Of a DNA stretch of 35,573 nucleotides, positions 20,982-29,110 are shown one piece after another; positions within the stretch are counted from its first letter, which is position 1, and each line of letters begins with the position of its first letter. Made by a program: the position numbers and the translations under genes. Below the pieces are notes generated by a model that saw only the letters and a list, made by a program, of their open reading frames with translations, ran no database searches and had not been told where the DNA came from. The DNA is taken from contig JADZAX010000101.1 in assembly GCA_020852405.1 (NCBI GenBank), positions 1 to 35,573 of the forward strand, given 5' to 3'. Source of the DNA: Verrucomicrobiales bacterium (GTDB lineage: Bacteria > Verrucomicrobiota > Verrucomicrobiia > Verrucomicrobiales > DEV007).

Positions 20982-21737
20982 ATGAACCTGCGCCCCCTCC
21001 TCCTGTCCTGTTCCGTGCTCTCCGTCTCCTCCTTTGCCGCTGACACTCCGAAATTGCCGCGCATTCCCTCCAAGCCGATCGCAGAAAAGAAGGAACTTCT
21101 CTTCTCCGACGATTTCGCCGGCGCGACACACGATGCCAAATGGCACCGCGTGGTGGACACCTTCGCGTTTGAGGACGGGGCATTGAAGGGCACCCAGACC
21201 CGGGTCAAAGATGAGCCCTCCAAGGATGGGAAATCCATCATCACGGCCCACGCGGCGGTCTACGGGCTGGAACTTCCCACCCAGGACAGCGTGGTCGAGG
21301 TCAAGATGCGTTTCGACGGCTGCACTATGATGGATGTCGAGTTCGATGACCGCAAATACACCGGTTCCCATTACGGCCACCTCTGCCGCGCCCAGGTCAG
21401 GCTCGACAAAGTCACGATCATGGACGAGCGGGAAGGCAGCCAGAACGAAGTGATCAAGGCAATGCGGACGGATCCCGCGAAGAAGGACGAGGTCGCCAAA
21501 ATGATGGCCGGCAAGAGTGCGACCTTCCCGGTCAAGCTGGAGCCAAACAAGGCTTACACCGTCCTCGTTGAAACGGTCGGTGAGGAAATGCGGGTCTCGA
21601 TTGACGGAAAAGCCGTCGCCTTCCTCAAATCAGCCGGCATCGGTCACGCGACCAAATCCAAGATCGAACTCGGGGTCGCCGGGCAGAGCGGTTGGTTCGA
21701 TGATATCAAGGTCTGGAATGCGGCACCGGTCAAGTGA
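20982..21737 (+). CDS. Secreted LamG/DUF1080-like domain protein
   Basis: Signal peptide MNLRPLLLSCSVLSVSSFAAD; KKELLFSDDFAGATHDAKWHRVVDTFAFEDGALKGTQ; ends GVAGQSGWFDDIKVWNAAPVK. Confidence 0.75.
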   Translation: MNLRPLLLSCSVLSVSSFAADTPKLPRIPSKPIAEKKELLFSDDFAGATHDAKWHRVVDTFAFEDGALKGTQTRVKDEPSKDGKSIITAHAAVYGLELPTQDSVVEVKMRFDGCTMMDVEFDDRKYTGSHYGHLCRAQVRLDKVTIMDEREGSQNEVIKAMRTDPAKKDEVAKMMAGKSATFPVKLEPNKAYTVLVETVGEEMRVSIDGKAVAFLKSAGIGHATKSKIELGVAGQSGWFDDIKVWNAAPVK

Positions 21738-21767
21738 CGCGGCCTCCGGCGACTGGACACCGTCCCA

Positions 21768-21800
21768 CTGTGGGATTCAGGGCTCGAGCCCTTCCCACAG
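21768..21800. terminator. Candidate shared hairpin between convergent LamG-like genes
   Basis: CTGTGGGA-TTCA-GGGCTCGAGCCC-T-TCCCACAG; spans the stop codon of the minus-strand gene. Confidence 0.45.
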
Positions 21801-22454
21801 TTTGATGTCATCGATCTGACAGGTGCCGAAGTCGACGGCCTTGAAATCGATCTGGGTCTGCCCGGTCATGTCGATGTTCGTGCTTTCGAAGCGGTGCTTT
21901 TTGCCGTCGATCGAAAGGAGGAGCGTGCCTTTCTTCAACTCCATGGCCACGTCGTGCCATTGATTGAGGGTGAAAAGCGGCTCCACCATCGGTATCGATT
22001 CGACATTTTTCTTGATCGTCAGCTTCGTGGCCTTTTCGCTGAAGATGATGGTATGAATGTGGTGACCGAGATCGAACAGGGGGAACCCTTTCTGGTAGGT
22101 CTTGGCATCGTAGCGCACCCGCATCGTGCAGACGAAATTCTCCGGGACCATCTTGAGCCAGATCACCGGTTTCAGGCCCGCATGGGAGGGATCATTACTC
22201 GCCTTTTTCTTTTCCTGAAACTCCTTGGATGATTCGCTGCCGGTCAGCACTCCGTCCTTGATCGCCCAGGTGGTATTCTGCCGGATTTCCCAAAAATCGG
22301 CATTGAGAGGCCCATCAAAACTGTCCTGATAAACCAGCTTGGTGCTCCGGAACAACTCAGGCTGGTATCCCGGAGTGTCAGCGACCAGCCAGGCCGCCAA
22401 GGAAAGGGCCAAGCAGAAAACGGGGAATCCGACGAAACGGGGCTGATTGTTCAT
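21777..22454 (-). CDS. Secreted LamG/DUF1080-like domain protein
   Basis: Signal sequence VGFPVFCLALSLAAWLVAD; TKLVYQDSFDGPLNADFWEIRQNTTWAIKDGVLTGSES; ends FGTCQIDDIKLWEGLEP. Confidence 0.75.
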   Translation of the reverse strand: MNNQPRFVGFPVFCLALSLAAWLVADTPGYQPELFRSTKLVYQDSFDGPLNADFWEIRQNTTWAIKDGVLTGSESSKEFQEKKKASNDPSHAGLKPVIWLKMVPENFVCTMRVRYDAKTYQKGFPLFDLGHHIHTIIFSEKATKLTIKKNVESIPMVEPLFTLNQWHDVAMELKKGTLLLSIDGKKHRFESTNIDMTGQTQIDFKAVDFGTCQIDDIKLWEGLEP

Positions 22455-22717
22455 GATGATCCGGTTGATTGGGCCCCTTTATACCGTGCCTACCCCTCAT
22501 TGGCAACCCTTCCCGGAGGCCGCCAGAAGGCAGCCTTCCCTTTGGTTTTCGCGACCGCAGTTCCGTGGTCCGAGCCGCCAGTCCTGCGCCACAACCGGCA
22601 AATGATCAATGCGATGACTCACGTGATCGTGGATCTGTGGCAACCGAAGGGCGGGTTTAAGCTGGGCAGGTCCGGGATCCGTGCCCGTGGCTGAGCCGGC
22701 CTGAGGACCCGCGGGCC

Positions 22718-22744
22718 TTCCGGACAACCCCAGGTTGTCTGGGA
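22718..22744. other. Strong stem-loop upstream of interrupted gene
   Basis: TTCCGGACAACC-CCA-GGTTGTCTGGGA, 12-bp stem with two G-U type wobbles, 3-nt loop; no following T tract. Confidence 0.45.
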
Positions 22745-22782
22745 TCACCCCACCTTGAACCGGTTTCCCTGAGTTTCCCGTC

Positions 22783-23520
22783 GTGCCCCGCCCTTGCTGC
22801 CATCTTTACTTGAGTCCTGTCCGGACGGCATTTTGCTGCCTGATGATGCTGGTCCTTGGGGCGGATCAGACCATGCCTGGGGAGGCGCCACCGGGCGTGG
22901 GCTCGCCCATCCTTCCGGAGCCGTTGACGGAGGCGGACTTTGCCGCCTTGAAAGGGAGTTCACCGTTCGGCCGTTCCATTGGCCTCTCCCAGTCGCTGGT
23001 CCTGACCGGGGTGGCCCAGATCGAGAATGATGTCTTTGCCACCCTTTTCGACCTCTAAACCCGGGAATCCTACACTGTTTCCAAAGATGCCAATCCCCTT
23101 GGCTGGCAGTTGGTGGGCGTCAAAGGGGATCGTGCGGATCTCGAAACCCTCACGGCCCAGATCAACGTGGCCGGCAGCGGGGTGGTGTCCATCCGATATG
23201 AGAAGATCCCGCGCAGCCGAGGGCCAAGAGCTGGAGGAGGGTCAGGACCTTCTGGCGGAGGGGATCCGGGAAACCTGACGCCGGAACAGCTCGACGAGGC
23301 CAAGAAGGCCGCGGTGAATTATCGGGAAGGCTACAGCAGCGATGGATATCCCCGGCAACCTCCCCCGGAAATCGTGCAGAAACTGTCAAAGCTGTCCGTC
23401 CAGCAACGCGAAGACCTCAACCGGCAGATGATCGACCTGCGGAACCGGGGGATGGGAATGGAGGACCGGCGGAAATTCTATGAGAAGATGGTCGACAGGT
23501 CGCTCCAGGGAGGTCGATAG
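22783..23520 (+). pseudogene. Secreted hypothetical protein interrupted by in-frame TAA at 23056-23058
   Basis: ORFs 22783..23058 and 23110..23520 are in the same frame; the reading between them is open: ...LTGVAQIENDVFATLFDL*TRESYTVSKDANPLGWQLVGVKGDRADLETL.... Confidence 0.72.
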
Positions 23521-23800
23521 GCAATCCCACAGTCGTGATCTGTTCAAGAATGGGATCCGGGTCACCGAGAGGGGTGCAGGCATAAGCGCTCTCTCCCCGA
23601 CGGCTGATGTTGCCAAAATCCGTCCCGCAGCCAGGGACAACTTCAGGGTCCGGTTAGCTCCCCCATCGCTTCCGGGGAGCGGGTTCCATTTGCACTTCCG
23701 GTATGGGAAAATACTTGCCAAAAAGCCCATCGCTGCGGCATCCTTTTTCTTGCGACCCATGCCCAGAAACGGCCCCCTCGACATTGGATTTCCCTCGCGT

Positions 23801-24559
23801 ATGAATCCCAACACGACTCCCCGGTCCTCATCCCGGCCCCACGAAAGGTGGTTTTACACGATCGCAGCGATCACGCTGCTTGGGTTCACCCTCATCGGCT
23901 TCCGGATGTTCTACCTGCAAGGCAACGCCTTTCCCGGTCGTCCCCTTCCGCCGCCGATTCGCCCCCTGCTGATCACCCACGGTGTTTTGATGACGGCCTG
24001 GATGGTGCTTTCTGTGATCCAACCCCTGCTGGTCGCCACGCGCCGCAAGCGGGTCCACATGATGCTGGGACGATTCGGAGCTCTGTTGGCAGCCGCGTTG
24101 GTCGTGGTCGGCCTGCGCGTCGGTATCGAGGCAACGCGGGTGACACCCCCTGACTTGCAGCGGTTTGGACTGGTCACGAAACAGTTCCTGGCGGTGCCGG
24201 TGGGCAGCATCGTCCTTTTCGGCGGCTTCGTGCTGGCGGGAGTGCTCTACCGACGACGCCCCGAAATCCACCGACCGATGATGCTGCTGGCTTCGCTTTC
24301 GATTCTGTCCGCCGCGCTGGCCAGGATCCCAGTGCTGAACCAATGGTATGTCGGAACGCGGCTCGAAACTTTTTTCACGGCCTTCCTTGTCATGGTGTTG
24401 CTCGGCATGCTCCTGGTGGCCATCAAACTCCTTCTCACCAGAAAGTTCGACCGTTGGTTTGCGACCGGTTTCACTCTCCTCACGGCCAGTAGCGTGATGA
24501 TCTCACTCGGAGCCAGAACCCAGATTTGGGATCAAATCTCGTCGTTTCTGCTGCGCTGA
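23801..24559 (+). CDS. Multi-pass membrane protein
   Basis: Several hydrophobic segments; HERWFYTIAAITLLGFTLIGFRMFYLQG; LLITHGVLMTAWMVLSVIQPLLVATRRKRVHMMLGRFGALLAAALVVVG. Start trimmed from ORF 23480..24559. Confidence 0.82.
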   Translation: MNPNTTPRSSSRPHERWFYTIAAITLLGFTLIGFRMFYLQGNAFPGRPLPPPIRPLLITHGVLMTAWMVLSVIQPLLVATRRKRVHMMLGRFGALLAAALVVVGLRVGIEATRVTPPDLQRFGLVTKQFLAVPVGSIVLFGGFVLAGVLYRRRPEIHRPMMLLASLSILSAALARIPVLNQWYVGTRLETFFTAFLVMVLLGMLLVAIKLLLTRKFDRWFATGFTLLTASSVMISLGARTQIWDQISSFLLR

Positions 24560-24587
24560 CCTCCCGAAAAAACTCTGCCGTTTGCGG

Positions 24588-24626
24588 GGCTCGTCCCTCG
24601 AAAGCGAGAAGACCTGTCCCCGAGCC
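24588..24626. terminator. Candidate stem-loop between convergent genes
   Basis: GGCTCG..CGAGCC enclosing CTCG-AAAG-CGAG; an A6 run (24577-24582 area) would give a T run on the minus strand. Confidence 0.35.
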
Positions 24627-24682
24627 AAAGCTCCGGCAGGTCATTCGTCTGATCACATCACTGTTGATCCATCCCAAAAGTC

Positions 24683-25279
24683 TCAGCGACGCAGAAACCA
24701 GCCAGTGAGGCTCATGCGGGATTTCACCGTTGGCAGAACCTCATGCCAGTGATCACCAGCCAGAAAGCAGACCAGAGTGCCCATCCGTGGCTCGATCAAC
24801 ACAAAGCCACCTGCATAGTCGCCTGCGGTGGTCCAGAGCTTGAGTTCGCCTCCATCTCCCGGTTGCCATCCCTCATTCAAGTAGAGGATGGTCGTGATGA
24901 TGCGGTCGCTCGATCCCGCGTGGCAGTCGAGGTGGGCTTTGTAGAAGCCTCCCTCGGGAAACCTGGCGAAATGCCCCTCGAACGTGAACAACCCGAGAAA
25001 AAACCGCTCATTCAGCGCCAACCTGAGTATCTCCAACCAAGCCAGGTAAGCCTGTTGCACCTGTGAATCCCCCTCCTCCCTGAGCCAGCGCACTTCATCC
25101 CGCCGGATACCATCGCGAATCTCGAGCCCCGATCCCTTTCCCACCCCTGCGCGTTGCAAACCTCCAGCACGATCAACAATCAGGCATTCCTGCCCCAAAC
25201 GCAGCGAATCGGACTCCGACCGGCATTCAGGCATCACCCCCCAACCGAAAAGTGCCATGTGATCAAGGAGCGCCAGCAT
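24683..25279 (-). CDS. 2OG-Fe(II) oxygenase (prolyl-4-hydroxylase-like)
   Basis: GLFTFEGHFARFPEGGFYKAHLDCHAGSSDRIITTILYLNEGWQPGDGGELKLW (HxD) and DHWHEVLPTVKSRMSLTGWFLRR (distal His/Arg). Start trimmed from ORF 24683..25615; exact start uncertain. Confidence 0.87.
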   Translation of the reverse strand: MLALLDHMALFGWGVMPECRSESDSLRLGQECLIVDRAGGLQRAGVGKGSGLEIRDGIRRDEVRWLREEGDSQVQQAYLAWLEILRLALNERFFLGLFTFEGHFARFPEGGFYKAHLDCHAGSSDRIITTILYLNEGWQPGDGGELKLWTTAGDYAGGFVLIEPRMGTLVCFLAGDHWHEVLPTVKSRMSLTGWFLRR

Positions 25280-25379
25280 CCTCCAACGAGACTGTGTCCC
25301 TCCCCAATAGCCAGCCCTTTCTTTTACGCACCCCAAATCATTGGACACACGGACTGGCCATAGCCTGGGCCTCCCGCTC

Positions 25380-26396
25380 TCAGGCCGTGGCGATGACCGC
25401 ACTTTGGGCGGTCGGGGGCAGAGGATGCAGTTCCGCCCCGAGAAACCCGGCCTCTTGCAACATGGCCCGGTATTCATTGAAGGTGTAGGCATCGCCTTCC
25501 GGGGTAGTGCCGAGCATGACCAAGCTGAATCCCGCGGAGGACGGAGGAGTAACCCGGTCCTCATTGGGAACGAACTCCACGATGACCACCTGCCCCCCCG
25601 GCCGAAGCGCGGCATGGATCCGCCGCAGGAAATCCGCGCACTGGGTGGCGTTGAAATGATGCAGGAAATTGGGAATCAGCACGACATCGTATTCCGAACC
25701 GAGATCAACCGTGAAGGCATCGCCCACGATTTTGCTGAAACGCCCGGCAATCCCGGCGGCCACCGCATTCTCCTCGGTGATGGCGAGCACCGCCTCCCAG
25801 TCCAGGGCCACGAGGTGACAGCGTGGCTGTTTTTGGGCCATCGCAATGCCATAGGCTCCATGGCTCGCCGAAATATCCAGCACCCGGGTGTCCCGTGAGG
25901 AATCCAGCGCAACCAAGTCCGCGGCCCCTTGCGCGGCGGGGCCCATCATCGGCCCCATGGCCCGGGCGAATTCGATCCAAGCCGGATGATCAGGGGCGGT
26001 GGTGCCATGTTCGGAGGAATGAAGACGACCACTCCGGATCGTCGAGGCAAGGTCGCCGAAGGCCTCGGTGAGACCAGGAGCGAGGAGAAAATTCACCGCC
26101 CCGCCGAAATAGGCCGGGGAGCTTTCATCAAGAAACACGGCGGACGAGGGCGTCAACGCATAGGCCGATCCTGCTTTGGTGAGGAATCCCATGATCACCA
26201 AGTTGTCGCTCAGAATGCGGATCCCACGCTCGGGACATCCGCACTTGGAGGCGATGTCGCCGGCGGTCGAGGGATTGGCACCAATCGCGGTGAAAAGTCC
26301 GAGGTCGATCGCGGCTTTTAACGCGGCTGTCTTTTGGAAAGCATTGATCGTTTCGAAAAAAAGCTGGGGCGAAGGTGGCGCGTCGGAAGGTTTCAT
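25380..26396 (-). CDS. SAM-dependent O-methyltransferase-like protein
   Basis: Dimerisation-like N-terminus FFETINAFQKTAALKAAIDLGLFTAIG; VLDISASHGAYGIAMAQ; DVVLIPNFLHHF; ALRPGGQVVIVEFV. Confidence 0.9.
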   Translation of the reverse strand: MKPSDAPPSPQLFFETINAFQKTAALKAAIDLGLFTAIGANPSTAGDIASKCGCPERGIRILSDNLVIMGFLTKAGSAYALTPSSAVFLDESSPAYFGGAVNFLLAPGLTEAFGDLASTIRSGRLHSSEHGTTAPDHPAWIEFARAMGPMMGPAAQGAADLVALDSSRDTRVLDISASHGAYGIAMAQKQPRCHLVALDWEAVLAITEENAVAAGIAGRFSKIVGDAFTVDLGSEYDVVLIPNFLHHFNATQCADFLRRIHAALRPGGQVVIVEFVPNEDRVTPPSSAGFSLVMLGTTPEGDAYTFNEYRAMLQEAGFLGAELHPLPPTAQSAVIATA

Positions 26397-26515
26397 GGTC
26401 AGGCATTATACCGTTGGCGAATCGTCCCCGCCAGCCCGGCTTCTTCGCGATCAGACGCATCCTAATGTGCCGTGGTGCTTGCCGTGAAGGCCGCTCCGCG
26501 CCAAAGTGGCCCCGT

Positions 26516-26974
26516 ATGAAACCAATTGATGGCCATTTTTTGATCAGACCGGAGGATTTGTTTTGGAGGCCTTCCAACATGATGCGGATTCCCAATGCGG
26601 ACTATCTGGAACGGACCGGCAGTGAACTCCTGGGGGCACGCTTGTGGAGATTGCCTCCCCACAGTGCCAACACCCTCCACCGGCATGTCCTTGCGGAAGA
26701 ATTTTATTTCGTCCTCGAAGGCGTGGGGCGGATCCGGTTGGAGGAGGAAACCCTGACCGTCCCCCGCTATGGAGGCGTCTTGATTGGTCCCCAACAACTG
26801 CGTCAGGTCTTCAATGACACGGATGAGGAGGTTCTTTGGCTCATCATCGGAGCACCGGATGCAGAGTTTCCTCCCGGCGAGCCGCCGGATTTCTCCCAAT
26901 ACTACCCGGTGGATCCCACGCAGTTGCCCCCGGAACTCGAGGGAACGATTTGGCCTCCCACCATCCCCGAATGA
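26516..26974 (+). CDS. Cupin domain protein
   Basis: RLPPHSANTLHRHVLAEEFYFVLEGVGRIRLEEETLTVPRYGGVLIGPQQLRQVFNDTDEEVLWLIIGAP. Confidence 0.9.
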   Translation: MKPIDGHFLIRPEDLFWRPSNMMRIPNADYLERTGSELLGARLWRLPPHSANTLHRHVLAEEFYFVLEGVGRIRLEEETLTVPRYGGVLIGPQQLRQVFNDTDEEVLWLIIGAPDAEFPPGEPPDFSQYYPVDPTQLPPELEGTIWPPTIPE

Positions 26975-27042
26975 CCGTTTCCTCAGCAAAGAGTCGGAGA
27001 GATTACTTGAGTTTCTGCCAGTCCGGCTCTTGGGTGCTTCCC

Positions 27043-27381
27043 ATGAGCCAGCCCACTTGTCCGATGTGCGAAATGACCGAGATCCTGACCTTTCCCGGCC
27101 GCTTGGAATGCCTGACCTGCGGTCACGAATGGCCGATCGAGAATCAGGAAGACGCCGACGCGGGCCGGATCGTCAAGGATGCCTACGGCAACGTCCTTTC
27201 TGATGGAGACCTCGTGGCCATGATCAAAGACTTGAAACTCAAGGGCTCGTCTCAGGTGCTGAAAATCGGCACCAAATCCGGACCGATCCGGCTCGTAGAT
27301 GGGGATCACGAAATTTCCTGCAAGATGGATGGCATCGCGATCGGTTTGAAAGCCTGCTTTGTGAAAAAGGTGAATGGGTAG
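27043..27381 (+). CDS. PhnA/YjdM-like zinc-ribbon protein
   Basis: MSQPTCPMCEMTEILTFPGRLECLTCGHEW...VKDAYGNVLSDGDLVAMIKDLKLKGSSQVLKIGTKSGPIRLVDGDHEISCKMDGIAIGLKACFVKKV. Confidence 0.93.
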   Translation: MSQPTCPMCEMTEILTFPGRLECLTCGHEWPIENQEDADAGRIVKDAYGNVLSDGDLVAMIKDLKLKGSSQVLKIGTKSGPIRLVDGDHEISCKMDGIAIGLKACFVKKVNG

Positions 27382-27515
27382 CCTGCATCCGACCGGAGCA
27401 AGGTCTGCTGAGAATGCCGTGGCACTGCGACAACCTGCCCGTTAGCTCCCGCCCGGATTCAAAGGCCCCAATAAAGATTGCCCCCGGCAACGCCTCCCGG
27501 TAGGATGTCGGACGC

Positions 27516-28274
27516 ATGATCCGGGATCTTCACTGCCACCTCAGCCAATCCCTCCCCGGAGATTCCCCGGCGGAGAAAGCTCGGCACCTCATCAAGGTAG
27601 GCCAGCGCCTCGGAATCGGTCATTTTTGCCTGTTCATGGGCTACCCCTTCCTGACGAATCCCTCCCCCGAGGATCTGCGACGCCAGAATGACCAGGTTTT
27701 GGAGGCGGTCACCGCCCATCCCGACTATCTGACCGGGTTTGTCTATCTGAGTGGGGAACATGTCGCCGCCAGTCTCGAGGAGCTGAACCGCTGCGTCAGA
27801 GATGGTCCGATGCGGGGCATCAAACTGTGGGTGGCGCGACGGTGCAGCGATCCCGCGATGGATCCCATTTTCCGCCGGGCGGAGGAGTTGAACGTCGTAG
27901 TCTTCCAGCACACCTGGCTCAAAGTGAGCGGCCAACTCCCCGGGGAAAGCACCCCCGACGACGTCGCCGCTCTGGGAGCCCGGTTCCCGGGGATGAAACT
28001 GATCTGCGGCCATTCCGGAGGGGACTGGGAGCGTGGCATTGCCGCGATCCGGCAGCATCCCCAGATCCATCTCGGGATCGGGGGATCCGATCCCACTGCC
28101 GGGTTTGTCGAGATGGCGGTCCGGGAACTCGGCGCGGCCAGGATCGTCTGGGGAAGTGACGCCCCGGGGCGAAGCTTTGCCTCACAACTCGCCAAAGTCA
28201 CCGGCGCCCCTATCGATGAGGCCGCAAAGCGTCTCATCCTGGGAGACAATCTGGCCCGCCTGCTCCAACCATGA
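27516..28274 (+). CDS. Amidohydrolase family protein (TIM-barrel metal hydrolase)
   Basis: MIRDLHCHLSQ (HxH), VVFQHTW, LICGHSGGDWERG, IVWGSDAPGRSF ligand motifs all present. Confidence 0.9.
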   Translation: MIRDLHCHLSQSLPGDSPAEKARHLIKVGQRLGIGHFCLFMGYPFLTNPSPEDLRRQNDQVLEAVTAHPDYLTGFVYLSGEHVAASLEELNRCVRDGPMRGIKLWVARRCSDPAMDPIFRRAEELNVVVFQHTWLKVSGQLPGESTPDDVAALGARFPGMKLICGHSGGDWERGIAAIRQHPQIHLGIGGSDPTAGFVEMAVRELGAARIVWGSDAPGRSFASQLAKVTGAPIDEAAKRLILGDNLARLLQP

Positions 28275-29110
28275 ACCGACGCCATCTATTGTCCCTGCCA
28301 CTCGCCGGACTGGCGGCCACTCCGGTGAGGCTACCGGCTGAAAACCGGCCAGCCCCCCTTCCTGTGGTGGACACCCAGGTGTGGCTTGGGCAGCATCCCT
28401 GGAGGAATCTTGCAGAACTATCGTTCCCTGCAGCATCGGGCGTTACCGAGGCGTGGGCCGGGAGTTTTGAGAGCTGGCTGCACCGAGATCTGGATGGAGT
28501 CAATGCCCGGCTCTCGGAGCGGTGCCAACGATTGCTCGGTCCGGCACGCCTGCGGGCATTTGGAGCGGTGGATCCCACCAGAAGCGGTTGGCAGGAAACC
28601 CTCCGACGCTGCGCGAAGGATCACGCCATGCCCGGGCTCCGTCTCCTTCCCGGTCCTCATGGCTATGATCTGGAGCATCCAGCGTTGGTCGAATGCCTCG
28701 AGGCAGCGGCAGAGGCGCGTCTCCTCGTGCAACTGGTAATCCGCCTCGAAGATGCCCGGACCCTCGCCCAGGTCAGCTGGAAGGAAGTCTCGCCCGCTCC
28801 CCTGCCCGCTCTGATGCGGCCCGGCTTGAGAGTCCAGTTGCTCAATGCGCTCCCCTCCATTGGCGATCGGCTCCTTCAGAAGAGACTCGTCGAAGCGGGG
28901 ATCCGATTTGACCATGCCATGCTGGAAGGGATCGCAGGGGTCGCCCAGTTCGAAGAAAAACTGCCGGGAGCCCTGCTGTTCGGCAGTTACGCGCCCTTTT
29001 TCATCGCCGAGTCAGCCCATTTGAAACTGGTCGAATCGGCCCTGCCTGCCACCACGATGAACGACCTTTGTTGGAGACGTGCCGAGGCCTGGTCTTCACA
29101 CCTGCCATGA
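28271..29110 (+). CDS. Secreted amidohydrolase-like protein lacking metal ligands
   Basis: MNRRHLLSLPLAGLAATPVR signal; VVDTQVWLGQHPW replaces HxH; LLFGSYAPFF replaces GSDAP; ATGA overlaps with both neighbours. Confidence 0.75.
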   Translation: MNRRHLLSLPLAGLAATPVRLPAENRPAPLPVVDTQVWLGQHPWRNLAELSFPAASGVTEAWAGSFESWLHRDLDGVNARLSERCQRLLGPARLRAFGAVDPTRSGWQETLRRCAKDHAMPGLRLLPGPHGYDLEHPALVECLEAAAEARLLVQLVIRLEDARTLAQVSWKEVSPAPLPALMRPGLRVQLLNALPSIGDRLLQKRLVEAGIRFDHAMLEGIAGVAQFEEKLPGALLFGSYAPFFIAESAHLKLVESALPATTMNDLCWRRAEAWSSHLP

